The notes under the pieces were generated by a model. The model was not told where the DNA came from. It made no database searches and saw nothing but the letters and a program-made list of their open reading frames with translations. A program made the position numbers and the translations under genes. Positions 16,584 to 24,444 of a stretch of 64,000 nucleotides of DNA are shown in pieces. Source of the DNA: Corynebacterium epidermidicanis (GTDB lineage: Bacteria; Actinomycetota; Actinomycetes; Mycobacteriales; Mycobacteriaceae); the NCBI RefSeq assembly GCF_001021025.1, contig NZ_CP011541.1:1984001-2048000 (forward strand). Direction: 5' to 3'. Each line of letters starts with the position of its first letter. The stretch's first letter is position 1.

Positions 16584-17378
16584 CTACACCGTCCCCCGGG
16601 CAACGATCACCGAGGATCCCGAACGGGGATTCGGCCAAATCTCTGCCCTAAGCCCATAAGCTTCCGCCAGGTTAGCGCTAGTCAACACTTGTTTCGGCGA
16701 TCCGTCCGCCAACACGTGTCCATCCTTGAGCAACACCAACTGATCCGAGTACGCGCCGGCAAGCATGAGATCATGCAAGACCATGACCACGGTCTTTCCA
16801 GCTTGAGATTGCTGCCGAGCTAGCTCCAGCACGTTGAGAGCGTGCGCGGGATCAAGGTACGTAGTGGGTTCGTCCAAAAGGATCACCGGGGTGTCCTGGG
16901 CTAAGACCATCGCAAACCACACGAGCTGGCGCTGACCTCCCGAGAGGGAATCCACCACGTGATTCGCCAATGTTTCCGTACCTGTGGCCTGCAGCGCTGC
17001 GTCGATAATGTCATTATCTTTGCGGGTGAGTCCCCCAAACAGCCCACGATGAGGATGCCTACCTCGGGCCACCAAGTCTCTAACCGCCAAGCCCGCTGGC
17101 GCAACGGGTTGCTGCGCCAACATGCCGATACGCCTCGCCGACTCCCGCGGTGACAGCTCTGCAAGGTCGTACTGAGCGACGGGCTCGTCGACAAGCACGA
17201 CCGCTCCCGATCGCGGTTGAAGCACCTTCGAGCACGCCTTAAGCAGCGTCGATTTGCCACAGCCGTTCGGGCCGAGCAGGGTCGTAATTTTGCCCGGATT
17301 GGCCACGAAACTCACGCCCCGAACAACGTCGGGACCATCGCCGTAACCTGCCACGAGGTCTGTTACCTGGAGTTTCAT
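16584..17378 (-). CDS. Iron-siderophore ABC transporter ATPase
   Basis: This is an ABC ATPase of the FecE/FepC type: Walker A LGPNGCGKST (residues 35-44), signature LSGGQRQ, Walker B VILLDEPT and a switch histidine in VMVLHDL. Its start overlaps the stop of the permease gene by four bases (ATGA), and it is the last gene of the binding protein-permease-permease-ATPase operon. It should power uptake of ferric siderophore. DtxR-like boxes upstream of the operon indicate iron repression. The gene looks intact although the operon's binding protein has a stop codon. Confidence 0.92.
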   Translation of the reverse strand: MKLQVTDLVAGYGDGPDVVRGVSFVANPGKITTLLGPNGCGKSTLLKACSKVLQPRSGAVVLVDEPVAQYDLAELSPRESARRIGMLAQQPVAPAGLAVRDLVARGRHPHRGLFGGLTRKDNDIIDAALQATGTETLANHVVDSLSGGQRQLVWFAMVLAQDTPVILLDEPTTYLDPAHALNVLELARQQSQAGKTVVMVLHDLMLAGAYSDQLVLLKDGHVLADGSPKQVLTSANLAEAYGLRAEIWPNPRSGSSVIVARGTV

Positions 17379-18343
17379 CTCGTCCTTTGCATCATCATGA
17401 GGTTAACCAACATCACGCCACCCAAAGCCGAAGTCAAGAGCCCCACAGGAGCGGTGACCGGAAGCGCAGCTGCGATAGTCGCACACCAGAGCAACAGGGC
17501 CGCCCCGGTAAGCGCGGAGAGCAGCACAGGCGGTGTCGGGGTATGTCCAATAAGGCGCGCAAGCTGAGGCGCGACTAACGCCACAAAAGTAATAGGGCCA
17601 ACAATCGAGACGACCACCGCCACGATGCCCGTCGCAGCGAGGATAAGAAGAAGCCTGGTGCGCTGCACCCGTACACCTAACGCAATCGCGGTGACATCGT
17701 CATGCGCCACAATGCGCAAATCACGATGCGGGCTTAGCCCCAACAGCACAAACACCAGCAGGCCGATGAGCAGGGGAAGCACCACTTCCCAACGAGCAAA
17801 AGCTGTGGACCCCGCCAACCACACCTGCGCTTCAGTAGCGCGCAAAATGTCTGCCCGCAGCAAGAGATATGACACCGCCCCCTGTGCAAACAACGCCAGT
17901 GCCACCCCGATGATAATCAACCGATCAATGGGTTCCTTGCGACCGAGCAACAGCAGCAGGGCCAGCATCGCCACGGCTCCGGCCAGGGCATACCCGCTGC
18001 GAAACCAAGCGTTAGTTACATCCGTCAGCGCAGTGGCAGCGACAACCGCCAAGGACGCCCCACCTGAAACCCCAAGAAGGTCCGGGGAAGCCAACGGATT
18101 ACGAGCGATAGTTTGCGTCCATGCCCCAGCGATCGCCAACGCAGCTCCCGCAACCGCTGTCACGATAGCTACGGAAAGCCGCAGCTCCCAGATGATGTTC
18201 ACTACGTTCGCGGGCCCGCCGCCATTGAGCACCGCGACGACATGGGCCGGGGAGATAAATACCGCCCCAACGCACAGGGTGGCCAGATATCCCCCAGCGG
18301 CAAGCCCCAGCATCAGCAAGCTGGACCATACATAGCGAGTCAT
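17375..18343 (-). CDS. FecCD-family permease (second)
   Basis: The 322-residue protein with about nine hydrophobic segments belongs to the BtuC/FecCD permease family; GPITFVALVAPQLARLIGHT is the family's ATPase-coupling region. The open frame extends upstream to 18799, but that part overlaps the first permease and encodes arginine-rich nonsense. ATG 18343 overlaps the previous stop by four bases and begins MTRYVWSSLLMLGLAAGGYL, a proper first helix. It pairs with the next permease to form the membrane channel. Confidence 0.9.
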   Translation of the reverse strand: MTRYVWSSLLMLGLAAGGYLATLCVGAVFISPAHVVAVLNGGGPANVVNIIWELRLSVAIVTAVAGAALAIAGAWTQTIARNPLASPDLLGVSGGASLAVVAATALTDVTNAWFRSGYALAGAVAMLALLLLLGRKEPIDRLIIIGVALALFAQGAVSYLLLRADILRATEAQVWLAGSTAFARWEVVLPLLIGLLVFVLLGLSPHRDLRIVAHDDVTAIALGVRVQRTRLLLILAATGIVAVVVSIVGPITFVALVAPQLARLIGHTPTPPVLLSALTGAALLLWCATIAAALPVTAPVGLLTSALGGVMLVNLMMMQRTR

Positions 18344-19311
18344 AGCCGAGCTCCTGGCTTCACCAGATAAATCATCAGTGGCGCACCAAGGATTGCTAAG
18401 ACCACGGAAAACTCTAATTCCCCGGGGTAGTTTGCTACGCGCCCTAAGATGGCTGCAGCCAACGCCAGGATTCCCCCAAGACAGGCCGTGGGCCACAGCA
18501 ACTCGCGAACCCCTCCGGAACGTGCACAAGGACGCACCATATGCGGGGCAGCCAACCCCAAGAATGCAATCGGTCCGGCGGCAGCCGTCGCAGTGCCACC
18601 AGCGACAGCAATGGCGGTGATCACCCCAGCGAAAGTCACCGGGATGTTGACTCCCAAGGCAGCCGCCGAATCGTGGCCGAACGCCAGAACGTCGAGATTG
18701 CGCGCTACCAACGCGCCAATAATCATTGCGATGACCCCACCCGCGCCAGCAAGGAATGTTTCGGCGAAACCGCGCCCAACGGTGCTGCCCACTGACCATT
18801 GCCGCAGGTCATTAAACACTGACTTGGATTGCAAGGACAGCAGCATGGCCAAAGCCATCAACGTGGCGTTAACTCCAACCCCAACCAGAATAAGAGTAAG
18901 CGGATCTACGCTTTTCCGCGCTACGAAAACGATAAAAAGGGTGGCCACTACGGCGCCGATTAAGGCAACCACGGCCTGTTTTCCCAGGCCACCAGCCACC
19001 CCGTAGGTTGTGCCGAGAGCAATAGCGAACCGCGCCCCCGCCGTCACTCCAACGATGCCGGGATCTGCCAATGGATTGCGCGTCCAGACTTGCGCCAGCA
19101 GGCCGGAAATACCTAAGGACGCTCCCACCGCTACTGCAAGCAGCGTCCTTGGGATGCGCATCCCCCACATAATGTGGTTTACCTCGGGACCCGCTGCGTG
19201 GTGCAGCCCTGCCCAGACTCGAGCAATTGAAAGAGGCTGGGCTCCGACAAACAGCGATACCACCAGTACTGCCACCAGTACCAGGCCAAATCCGGCATGG
19301 GTGCGCATCAC
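18340..19311 (-). CDS. FecCD-family permease (first)
   Basis: This 323-residue multi-pass permease starts MMRTHAGFGLVLVAVLVVSL and carries the coupling motif GPIAFLGLAAPHMVRP. It begins one base after the stop of the binding-protein pseudogene and overlaps the second permease by four bases. Typical length and topology suggest it is functional if the operon is transcribed. The binding protein, normally essential for substrate delivery, is interrupted. Confidence 0.9.
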   Translation of the reverse strand: MMRTHAGFGLVLVAVLVVSLFVGAQPLSIARVWAGLHHAAGPEVNHIMWGMRIPRTLLAVAVGASLGISGLLAQVWTRNPLADPGIVGVTAGARFAIALGTTYGVAGGLGKQAVVALIGAVVATLFIVFVARKSVDPLTLILVGVGVNATLMALAMLLSLQSKSVFNDLRQWSVGSTVGRGFAETFLAGAGGVIAMIIGALVARNLDVLAFGHDSAAALGVNIPVTFAGVITAIAVAGGTATAAAGPIAFLGLAAPHMVRPCARSGGVRELLWPTACLGGILALAAAILGRVANYPGELEFSVVLAILGAPLMIYLVKPGARL

Positions 19312-19312
19312 A

Positions 19313-20221
19313 CTACTTCAGCTTGTCCAGTGCCCACGGGATAGATAGCGGGTCCGGCACACTCATCGCATTTCCTACGGCTTCCTCCACGAAAACCGTC
19401 TTGGACAGCAGTGGCTGGAATGCGGGGTCATCTTTCAACGCGCTTGCAGATCCCTGGTAATCCAACACGTACAACACATCTACTTGCTCAAGCAGCGAGT
19501 AGTTCTCAGGCGCAATGTCGCGGTAGAACGATGACTTGTCAGTTCCCTGCACTGCATCCGGGATGGTCAGCCCCATCGACTCAATAAACTGACCCCGCCC
19601 ATCAGCGTCTGTGTACAAGCCCAACTTGCCACCATACGGCATCACGATGGCAGCCTTCTTACCCTGCAAATCCGGATGCTGGGCGCGGAATTCCGCAAAT
19701 TTACCCTGCGTATCGGCGATGAGCTTCTCCCCCGCTTCCTGCTTATCGACGCCCGCCGCCACAGCCTTCACTTGGATATCCCACGGAATTTGCCAATTCT
19801 CATACCCTTGCGGTTTGAGGGTGACCGGCGCAATCTTTTCCAAAGCTTGCTTCGCCTGCGCATCCACCGCTTGATTCACCGCAATGATCTTGGTGGGCCG
19901 GGCGGCCGTGACTTGCTCAAGAATCGGCGCACTAAAACCTTGGGCCGTACCGAAAATCGGCTAAATGTCTTTGCCTTCCGCAAGCTGCTGTGCCCACGGC
20001 TCTAATCCGTTTGCAGGAACATCCCCCTGCGCAGAGAACGGGGCAACTACGGCCGGAGTGACTCCGAGAGCAAGCATGGTATCTGCGTCGCCGAGGCCAA
20101 GTGCGGCATAGCGCTGCTCTTGGGAATTGTCCTGTTCAACGTCAGTTTTCGAGCATCCGACAACCAGCAGGGAAGCGGACAACGCGAGGGCTAGGAACGA
20201 ACATCGTTTCCTGTTCACCAT
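19313..20221 (-). pseudogene. Siderophore-binding lipoprotein with internal TAG
   Basis: The 5' part (ATG 20221, or 20236 five codons earlier) encodes a signal peptide and lipobox (LALALSASLLVVGCSK), then YAALGLGDADTMLALGVTPA, the usual start of a FecB/FhuD-type binding protein. An in-frame TAG at 19961-19963 follows EGKDI. Beyond it the frame continues with PIFGTAQGFSAPILEQV and normal binding-protein sequence to DPLSIPWALDKLK. A glutamine codon CAG to TAG change would explain it. The total is about 302 residues. Gene finders may report the 3' part from ATG 19879 as a separate short protein. Confidence 0.85.
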
Positions 20222-20236
20222 CAACTCCAATTGCAA

Positions 20237-20275
20237 TTAGGTAAGCCTAAGCTAAGTTAAGTAAGGTTAACCTAG
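20237..20275. promoter_or_regulatory. Two DtxR-like iron boxes
   Basis: TTAGGTAAGCCTAAGCTAA at 20237-20255 matches the DtxR consensus TTAGGTTAGCCTAACCTAA at 17 of 19 positions. A second, weaker site at 20257-20275 (TTAAGTAAGGTTAACCTAG) matches at 15 of 19 when read on the other strand. They lie between the divergent transporter operon and the siderophore-interacting protein gene, and so are placed to repress both under iron repletion. Confidence 0.8.
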
Positions 20276-20305
20276 ATTGCGAGCTGTGCACCAAAGGAGA
20301 GCTTC

Positions 20306-21085
20306 ATGGGAAAAAGCGTTATAGCCTGCCGCGTTTTTGACATCACTGACCCCTGCCCAAACCTGCGCCGGAGCACCCTCCACTCCCCCGATCTCATCGG
20401 GGCCCAACTCAGTGGCCCCGACGAGTATTTCGGCCCCCTCATGCCACCAACAGACGTTGCTTTCACCCCATTCGACTGCGTAGCAACCAACATCCGCGCC
20501 GCCGTACAGGCCCTACCGAACGAAACTCGCCCCAATTTGCGCTGGTACACCGTGCGCACCCTCGATGCCAGCAACGGCCTACTCACCTTCGATGTAGTTC
20601 TCCACAACTACGTCTCCGGCCCAGGATCCACCTGGATCAGTGGCGCACAAGTTGGGGATTCCTGCGGAATTTGCCTGGCACAGTCGCTCTGGCAGCCGAC
20701 GACTGCCCCACAGATACTGGTCGCTGACACCACTGGCACGCCCGCATTACTGTCCATCTTGGATCAACTCCCCAGCGATGCCTTGGCAGACTGCTCGGTG
20801 GCGGTGTGCGCGCCGTCGAAAAGCGACATTGAATTGCCCGCCCTACCGCACTATTCACCGAGGTTAAGGCACCTTTCAGTGAAATACTCCGCCACCTCAA
20901 CTGCTCCCCAAACGATCCCCGATGTGTTACGGCAATGAAAACTGGGCAATACCACAAAACTGTGGGCAAGCGGTGAAGATCGGTTAGTAAAGGCAGCGCG
21001 ACGCTACGCGATCCACGACCTCAAGCTCCCTTCATCCGACGTCACCTTCGTGCCGTTTTGGTATTTGGGTAAACCCCGTCCCTAA
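20306..21085 (+). pseudogene. Siderophore-interacting protein (SIP) with internal TGA
   Basis: The first 210 codons encode a SIP/ViuB-type flavoprotein: RWYTVRTLDASNGLLTFDVV and GPGSTWISGAQVGD correspond to the FAD-binding beta-barrel motif. An in-frame TGA at 20936-20938 follows VLRQ. The same frame then continues KLWASGEDRLVKAARRYAI and VTFVPFWYLGKPRP to a TAA at 21083, the expected C-terminal NAD(P)-domain end. The full length of 259 residues is normal. A TGG to TGA change is the simplest cause. SIPs reduce ferric siderophore in the cytosol to release iron. The truncated product would lose part of the reductase domain. Confidence 0.85.
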
Positions 21086-21114
21086 ATAACAGAAGCGCGC
21101 TACACTAGACGACT

Positions 21115-21696
21115 ATGACTACCGAGGATTCGGGCACCTCAAGACTCGGCCACATCAGTGCACTCAAGCAAGGTTTTTCAAGCCTGACACAGCGCCGTCG
21201 ACAAGCCCGGCGCGCCCGGCTGGAATCTGGATTAGAGCGCATCGGTAACCGCCTGGGACTCAACCCCACCGGGGCGACGGACTCCGAACGCGTCGAAGCG
21301 GCCTGCAGCGTGCGATCGACCGCAGACCTCGTGCGCAACATCTACTACGCCCCAGACATGGACGGGCACGCAGAACCGGGCGAAATCGTCTGGATCACCC
21401 TCCCCGCGGAGCTCTCCTCCAGCGGGAACAAAGATCGCGCGCTCCTGGTCGTAGGGCATGGTATCCAGACGATCCTCGGACTGCTCATCTCGTCAAATTC
21501 CGAACACAGCACCGAAGCCAACTGGGCGGAAATCGGCAGCGGCCCCTGGGAAGAATCCGGCGCGCCGGCCTGGCTACGCCTAGACAAAGTAGTCGAAGTA
21601 CCCGAGCTCGCCATCCGACGCGAAGGGGCCGTCATGCCCCGCCAGCGCTTCGAACCGATCGCAACCCGCCTCCGCAACGAATACGGCTGGGGCTAG
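21115..21696 (+). CDS. PemK/MazF-like family protein
   Basis: The C-terminal 120 residues resemble a PemK/MazF fold: IYYAPDMDGHAEPGEIVWIT, followed by RALLVVGHG and a C-terminal LDKVVEVP segment. The N-terminal 75 residues are basic and helical and are an extension. No antitoxin gene adjoins it. It sits between the iron locus and rpsT, close to a conserved position I associate with corynebacteria, so it may be a domesticated core protein rather than a mobile toxin. MazF toxins cut mRNA at specific sites; activity here is not shown. Confidence 0.7.
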   Translation: MTTEDSGTSRLGHISALKQGFSSLTQRRRQARRARLESGLERIGNRLGLNPTGATDSERVEAACSVRSTADLVRNIYYAPDMDGHAEPGEIVWITLPAELSSSGNKDRALLVVGHGIQTILGLLISSNSEHSTEANWAEIGSGPWEESGAPAWLRLDKVVEVPELAIRREGAVMPRQRFEPIATRLRNEYGWG

Positions 21697-21915
21697 CTCA
21701 GCACATCATTTTTGGATTGCGACCCCGCAACTGGTATGGTTAACCGCTGTTGTTCACTTTAATATCCCGCACGCGATCTAGGCGGTCAGGACCTTGGGTC
21801 CGCTTTCAAAGATCACGCGCCTGCCCTCGCCGTTAGCCTTAGCGACGTCCGGCCGAACAAAGGGATTTGGTGGAAACATCTCCAATTGTTTTCTACACAT
21901 AAGAGGTAACTTTCG
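21697..21915 (+). promoter_or_regulatory. rpsT: rpsT promoter and leader region
   Basis: The 219 bases before rpsT should hold its promoter; TATGGT at 21735-21740 is a possible -10. The leader ends with AGAGGTAAC, a ribosome-binding site, a few bases before the ATG at 21916. I see no clear S20-binding structure. Confidence 0.35.
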
Positions 21916-22179
21916 ATGGCAAACATCAAGTCTCAGATCAAGCGCATCAAGACGAACGAAAAAGCTCGCGTGCGCAACCAGGCAATCCGCTCCGGTGTCC
22001 GCACCGAGATCCGCAAGTTCCGCGCTGCCGTGGAAGCTGGCGACAAGGCTGCTGCTGAAGCTCAGCTCCGCGTTGCTTCCCGCAAGCTGGACAAGGCTGT
22101 CACCAAGGGCGTATTCCACCGCAACAACGCTGCAAACAAGAAGTCCAAGATGGCTTCTGCCTTCAACAAGATGGGCTAA
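21916..22179 (+). CDS. rpsT: 30S ribosomal protein S20
   Basis: The 87-residue, Lys/Ala/Arg-rich protein starts [20 protein letters not shown] and ends [14 protein letters not shown], as in bacterial S20, which binds 16S rRNA early in small-subunit assembly. Codon use is strongly biased, as expected of a highly expressed gene. It has a good ribosome-binding site (AGAGG) and is monocistronic, followed by a strong terminator. Confidence 0.97.
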   Translation: MANIKSQIKRIKTNEKARVRNQAIRSGVRTEIRKFRAAVEAGDKAAAEAQLRVASRKLDKAVTKGVFHRNNAANKKSKMASAFNKMG

Positions 22180-22223
22180 TTGCAGCTGATATAGCTGGTA
22201 ACCGCGCTCTTCGCGCTTTTACG

Positions 22224-22259
22224 ACGGCCGAGCTTTCCTTTAGTGGAAGGCTCGGCCGT
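22224..22259 (+). terminator. rpsT terminator
   Basis: ACGGCCGAGCTTTCC (22224-22238) pairs with 22245-22259 at 14 of 15 positions around a six-base loop. It lies 45 bases after the rpsT stop and is followed by TTGGCTT. Confidence 0.85.
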
Positions 22260-22306
22260 TTGGCTTAGGGCGGTGCTGGGGCTTGGGCTTGGGCTTGGGG
22301 CGGCAC

Positions 22307-22378
22307 GGTGGCTCGTCGGGACGCGGTGGCTCGTCGGGGCGCGGTGGCTCGTCGGGACGCGGTGGCTCGTCGGGGCGC
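22307..22378. repeat. 18-bp tandem repeat, four copies
   Basis: Four perfectly spaced copies of GGTGGCTCGTCGGGRCGC run from 22307 to 22378, alternating A and G at the variable position (so also two copies of a 36-bp unit). A short GGGCTT repeat precedes it at 22277-22299. It lies between rpsT and the palindromic element. Confidence 0.9.
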
Positions 22379-22405
22379 GACTCAAAACTAGGCACAATTC
22401 GCAGA

Positions 22406-22500
22406 GCGCGTCCCTTCGGTGTAGTCGGACTACACAGATCGGCCGATTTTGCCCTATTTTCGACGCCCCGGTGTAGTCCGACTACGCCGAAGGGACGCGC
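22406..22500. repeat. Palindromic element, copy 1
   Basis: Two 30-base arms (22406-22435 and 22471-22500) are inverted copies with one mismatch, separated by 35 bases. Each arm contains its own small palindrome GTAGTCGGACTAC. The arms begin GCGCGTCCCTTCGG. The central spacer holds ATCGGCCGAT. The element lies between convergent transcription units, rpsT and the 32-residue peptide gene/fpr side. It shares its inner arm with copies at 45220-45315 and 54109-55662. Confidence 0.88.
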
Positions 22501-22525
22501 TAGCAGGTCTGAAGCAACTTCGAGC

Positions 22526-22561
22526 CTCGCCCGACTCGCCCGACTCGCCCGACTGGCCCGA
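22526..22561. repeat. 9-bp tandem repeat, four copies
   Basis: Four copies of CTCGCCCGA, the last with one change, lie just after palindromic copy 1. They are followed by a CCCCAAAA/CCCCGG-rich simple stretch to about 22630. No coding role is likely. Confidence 0.85.
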
Positions 22562-22659
22562 CTCGGAACCCCGCAACCCCGGAACCCCAAAACCCCAAAA
22601 CCCCGGCCCCCCGGCCCCGCCCCCGAAACCTCGGAGCCCTAGCGTCCTTCATAAAAGCA

Positions 22660-22697
22660 CAAGACCCGGCATCACCAGCTAGTGATACCGGGTCTTG
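22660..22697 (-). terminator. Terminator of the 32-residue peptide gene
   Basis: CAAGACCCGGCATCAC (22660-22675) pairs with 22682-22697 at 15 of 16 positions around a six-base loop. On the minus strand it is followed by GTGCTTTTATG. It ends the short gene at 22711-22809. Confidence 0.85.
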
Positions 22698-22710
22698 CCA
22701 CCTTTAGGGC

Positions 22711-22809
22711 TTAGGCCAGGAAAGAAAACGCATTCAAGATGTTTGCGATGTTCTTCAACAGCTCAGCAAAGAAGCTAAGGAATTCAGAGACGCCAGCAGG
22801 CAAATTCAT
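22711..22809 (-). CDS. 32-residue amphipathic peptide
   Basis: The short frame starts at ATG 22809 after AGGGG (seven bases upstream) and ends at TAA 22711, 14 bases before a strong terminator. The product begins MNLPAGVSEFLSFFAELLKN and continues IANILNAFSFLA: small, weakly charged and mostly an amphipathic helix with phenylalanine and leucine on one face, without a cleavable signal. Corynebacteria make small leaderless outer-membrane porins (PorA about 45, PorH about 57 residues) and other bacteria make phenol-soluble modulin-like peptides; either comparison is by character only. Its own ribosome-binding site and terminator make a real gene likely. Confidence 0.6.
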   Translation of the reverse strand: MNLPAGVSEFLSFFAELLKNIANILNAFSFLA

Positions 22810-22910
22810 TTCGGTTCCCCTATCACGGTGAGTTGGCAGTTCAGCATTAAGAGATACTTAATAAGTTCTTAGTGTAACCGATAGCACCCATTCCGCGCAT
22901 TCGCCGAGGT

Positions 22911-24254
22911 TTAGGCTTCGCTGGCACCAGTGGAGGCAGCGAGCATGTCATCCCACTCCACGATCTTTTTGCGTTCGCGCCCTTCCGTTTCCCCGGCTGC
23001 GCGCTCGGCTGCGTCGAGGGCGTACCAGCCGTCCCAGGTGGTCGTCGATATGCCGCGTGCGTTGAGGAGCTCCACGACGTCAACTTCGCGAACTCGCGAT
23101 AGCTGCGGGGCGTCGGCAAATAGCAGGTCGACGGTTTCTTTGGCGTCGGATTTAGTGTTGCCAATGAGACCGATCGGGCCACGCTTAATCCAGCCAGTGA
23201 CGTACAGCCCGGGGACGATGTCGCCGCCTGAGTGGGTGAGGACATGTCCGCCGTCGTTAGGGATTACGCCACGGTCGTCGTCGAAAGGTACCTCAGCGAG
23301 GGCGTCCGAACGGTAGCCGACCGCGCGATAGACCGTCTGAATTGGCCAGTCGGTATATTTTCCGGTTCCGCGGGTGCCGCCGTTGCCATCGAGCTCTTGA
23401 CGCTCGGTGCGGATGCCCACCACGTGACCGCCCTCTTCCAGGACCTCCACCGGGGCTTCGAAAAGGTGAATGTAGAGCTTGTGCGGCGCGCCTTTCGGTT
23501 CCCGGATCGCATACTGTTCGAGGATCTGGCACACCAGGTCGGTGGATTTCGAGTCGCGACGCGCGGCCTCGGAGGCGGCATCATAATCGATGTCCTCCGG
23601 ATTGACCACCACCTCGATCGTGGGCGAATGATCGAGTTCCTTGAGCTCTTGCGGGCTAAACTTCACCTGCGCTGGCCCACGACGTCCGAAAACATGCACC
23701 TCTTTGGCCTGGTTCGCACTGAGGGATCCGTAGACGTTATCGGGGATTTCGGTGACCTTCAGCTCATCGCCAGTCTTGGCCAGGATGCGGGCCACGTCCA
23801 AACCAACATTGCCGACGCCGATGACCGCCACCGAGTTCGCCGAGAGATCCCACTCGCGCTGGAACCGCGGATTGCCGTCATAGAAGCCAACGAATTCGGC
23901 CGCGCCGTGAGATTCCGGCAAATCAATACCTGGGATGTTCAGCGCCTTATCTGCTACCGCACCGGTGGAAATCACCACGGCGTCGTAAAGCTCGCGCAGT
24001 TCAGCGACCGAAATGTCGCGCCCCACGGTGACGTTGCCAATCAACCGGATCTCGGGCTGATCGAGCACCTTGTGGAGCGAATTAACAATTCCCTTGATGC
24101 GGGGATGATCGGGTGCGACACCGTAACGGATCAGGCCAAACGGTGCGGGCATCTGCTCAAAAAGGTCTACCTGGGCACCGCCACGCACGAGCAGGTCCGA
24201 GCAGTAAATTCCGGCGGGCCCAGCCCCCACCACAGCGATTTTCAATTCAGGCAC
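22911..24254 (-). CDS. fpr: FAD-dependent ferredoxin-NADP reductase (FprA type)
   Basis: The 447-residue protein resembles adrenodoxin reductase/FprA: FAD-binding IAVVGAGPAGIYCSDLL at residues 6-22, FGLIRYGVAPDHPRIKGI, NADP-binding VIGVGNVGLDVARIL and the C-terminal VTGWIKRGPIGLIGNTK. It should pass electrons from NADPH to ferredoxin. It is divergent from cysI, whose product is a ferredoxin-dependent sulfite reductase, which explains the linkage; the same arrangement is known in C. glutamicum. The shared intergenic region carries repeated ACAGACYGATC boxes. Confidence 0.92.
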   Translation of the reverse strand: MPELKIAVVGAGPAGIYCSDLLVRGGAQVDLFEQMPAPFGLIRYGVAPDHPRIKGIVNSLHKVLDQPEIRLIGNVTVGRDISVAELRELYDAVVISTGAVADKALNIPGIDLPESHGAAEFVGFYDGNPRFQREWDLSANSVAVIGVGNVGLDVARILAKTGDELKVTEIPDNVYGSLSANQAKEVHVFGRRGPAQVKFSPQELKELDHSPTIEVVVNPEDIDYDAASEAARRDSKSTDLVCQILEQYAIREPKGAPHKLYIHLFEAPVEVLEEGGHVVGIRTERQELDGNGGTRGTGKYTDWPIQTVYRAVGYRSDALAEVPFDDDRGVIPNDGGHVLTHSGGDIVPGLYVTGWIKRGPIGLIGNTKSDAKETVDLLFADAPQLSRVREVDVVELLNARGISTTTWDGWYALDAAERAAGETEGRERKKIVEWDDMLAASTGASEA

Positions 24255-24276
24255 AACGACTTCCCTTCAAAAGTAA

Positions 24277-24411
24277 ACAGACTGATCGGTTCACAAACTA
24301 ACGCAAACAACCACCGAATTGCAAGCTAAATATAAATTCATCAACTCTGACCAGCATTTACGCCAACAGACCGATCTAGACACTTGCCATATACCAAGTG
24401 GTCTGTAATAT
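24277..24411. promoter_or_regulatory. fpr-cysI divergent control region
   Basis: TTGCCA (24384-24389) and TAATAT (24406-24411), 16 bases apart, form a likely cysI promoter. ACAGACTGATCGGT (24277-24290) near fpr and ACAGACCGATCTAGAC (24366-24381) just upstream of the -35 are direct repeats. GTGGTCTGT (24398-24406), the reverse complement of ACAGACCAC, lies between the hexamers. CACTTG and CAAGTG flank the -35. These are plausible operators for the sulfur regulators McbR or CysR; the assignment is inference. Confidence 0.55.
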
Positions 24412-24444
24412 GGTGACCTACGTACTAAAGGGAAGGCAGAAACA

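Noticed and set aside
18344..18799. N-terminal extension of the second FecCD permease
   Set aside because: It overlaps the first permease out of frame and reads as arginine- and tryptophan-rich nonsense; ATG 18343 with ATGA overlap is convincing.
10583..20938. Stop-codon recoding to explain in-frame stops in several genes
   Set aside because: All three stop codons are involved, no SECIS-like or pylT-like element is seen, and normal genes here end with the same codons. Ordinary nonsense mutation is simpler.
23232..24329. Long open frame (365 codons) on the plus strand opposite fpr
   Set aside because: It is the antisense shadow of a GC-rich gene; its composition is that of a reversed coding frame and fpr is clearly the real gene.
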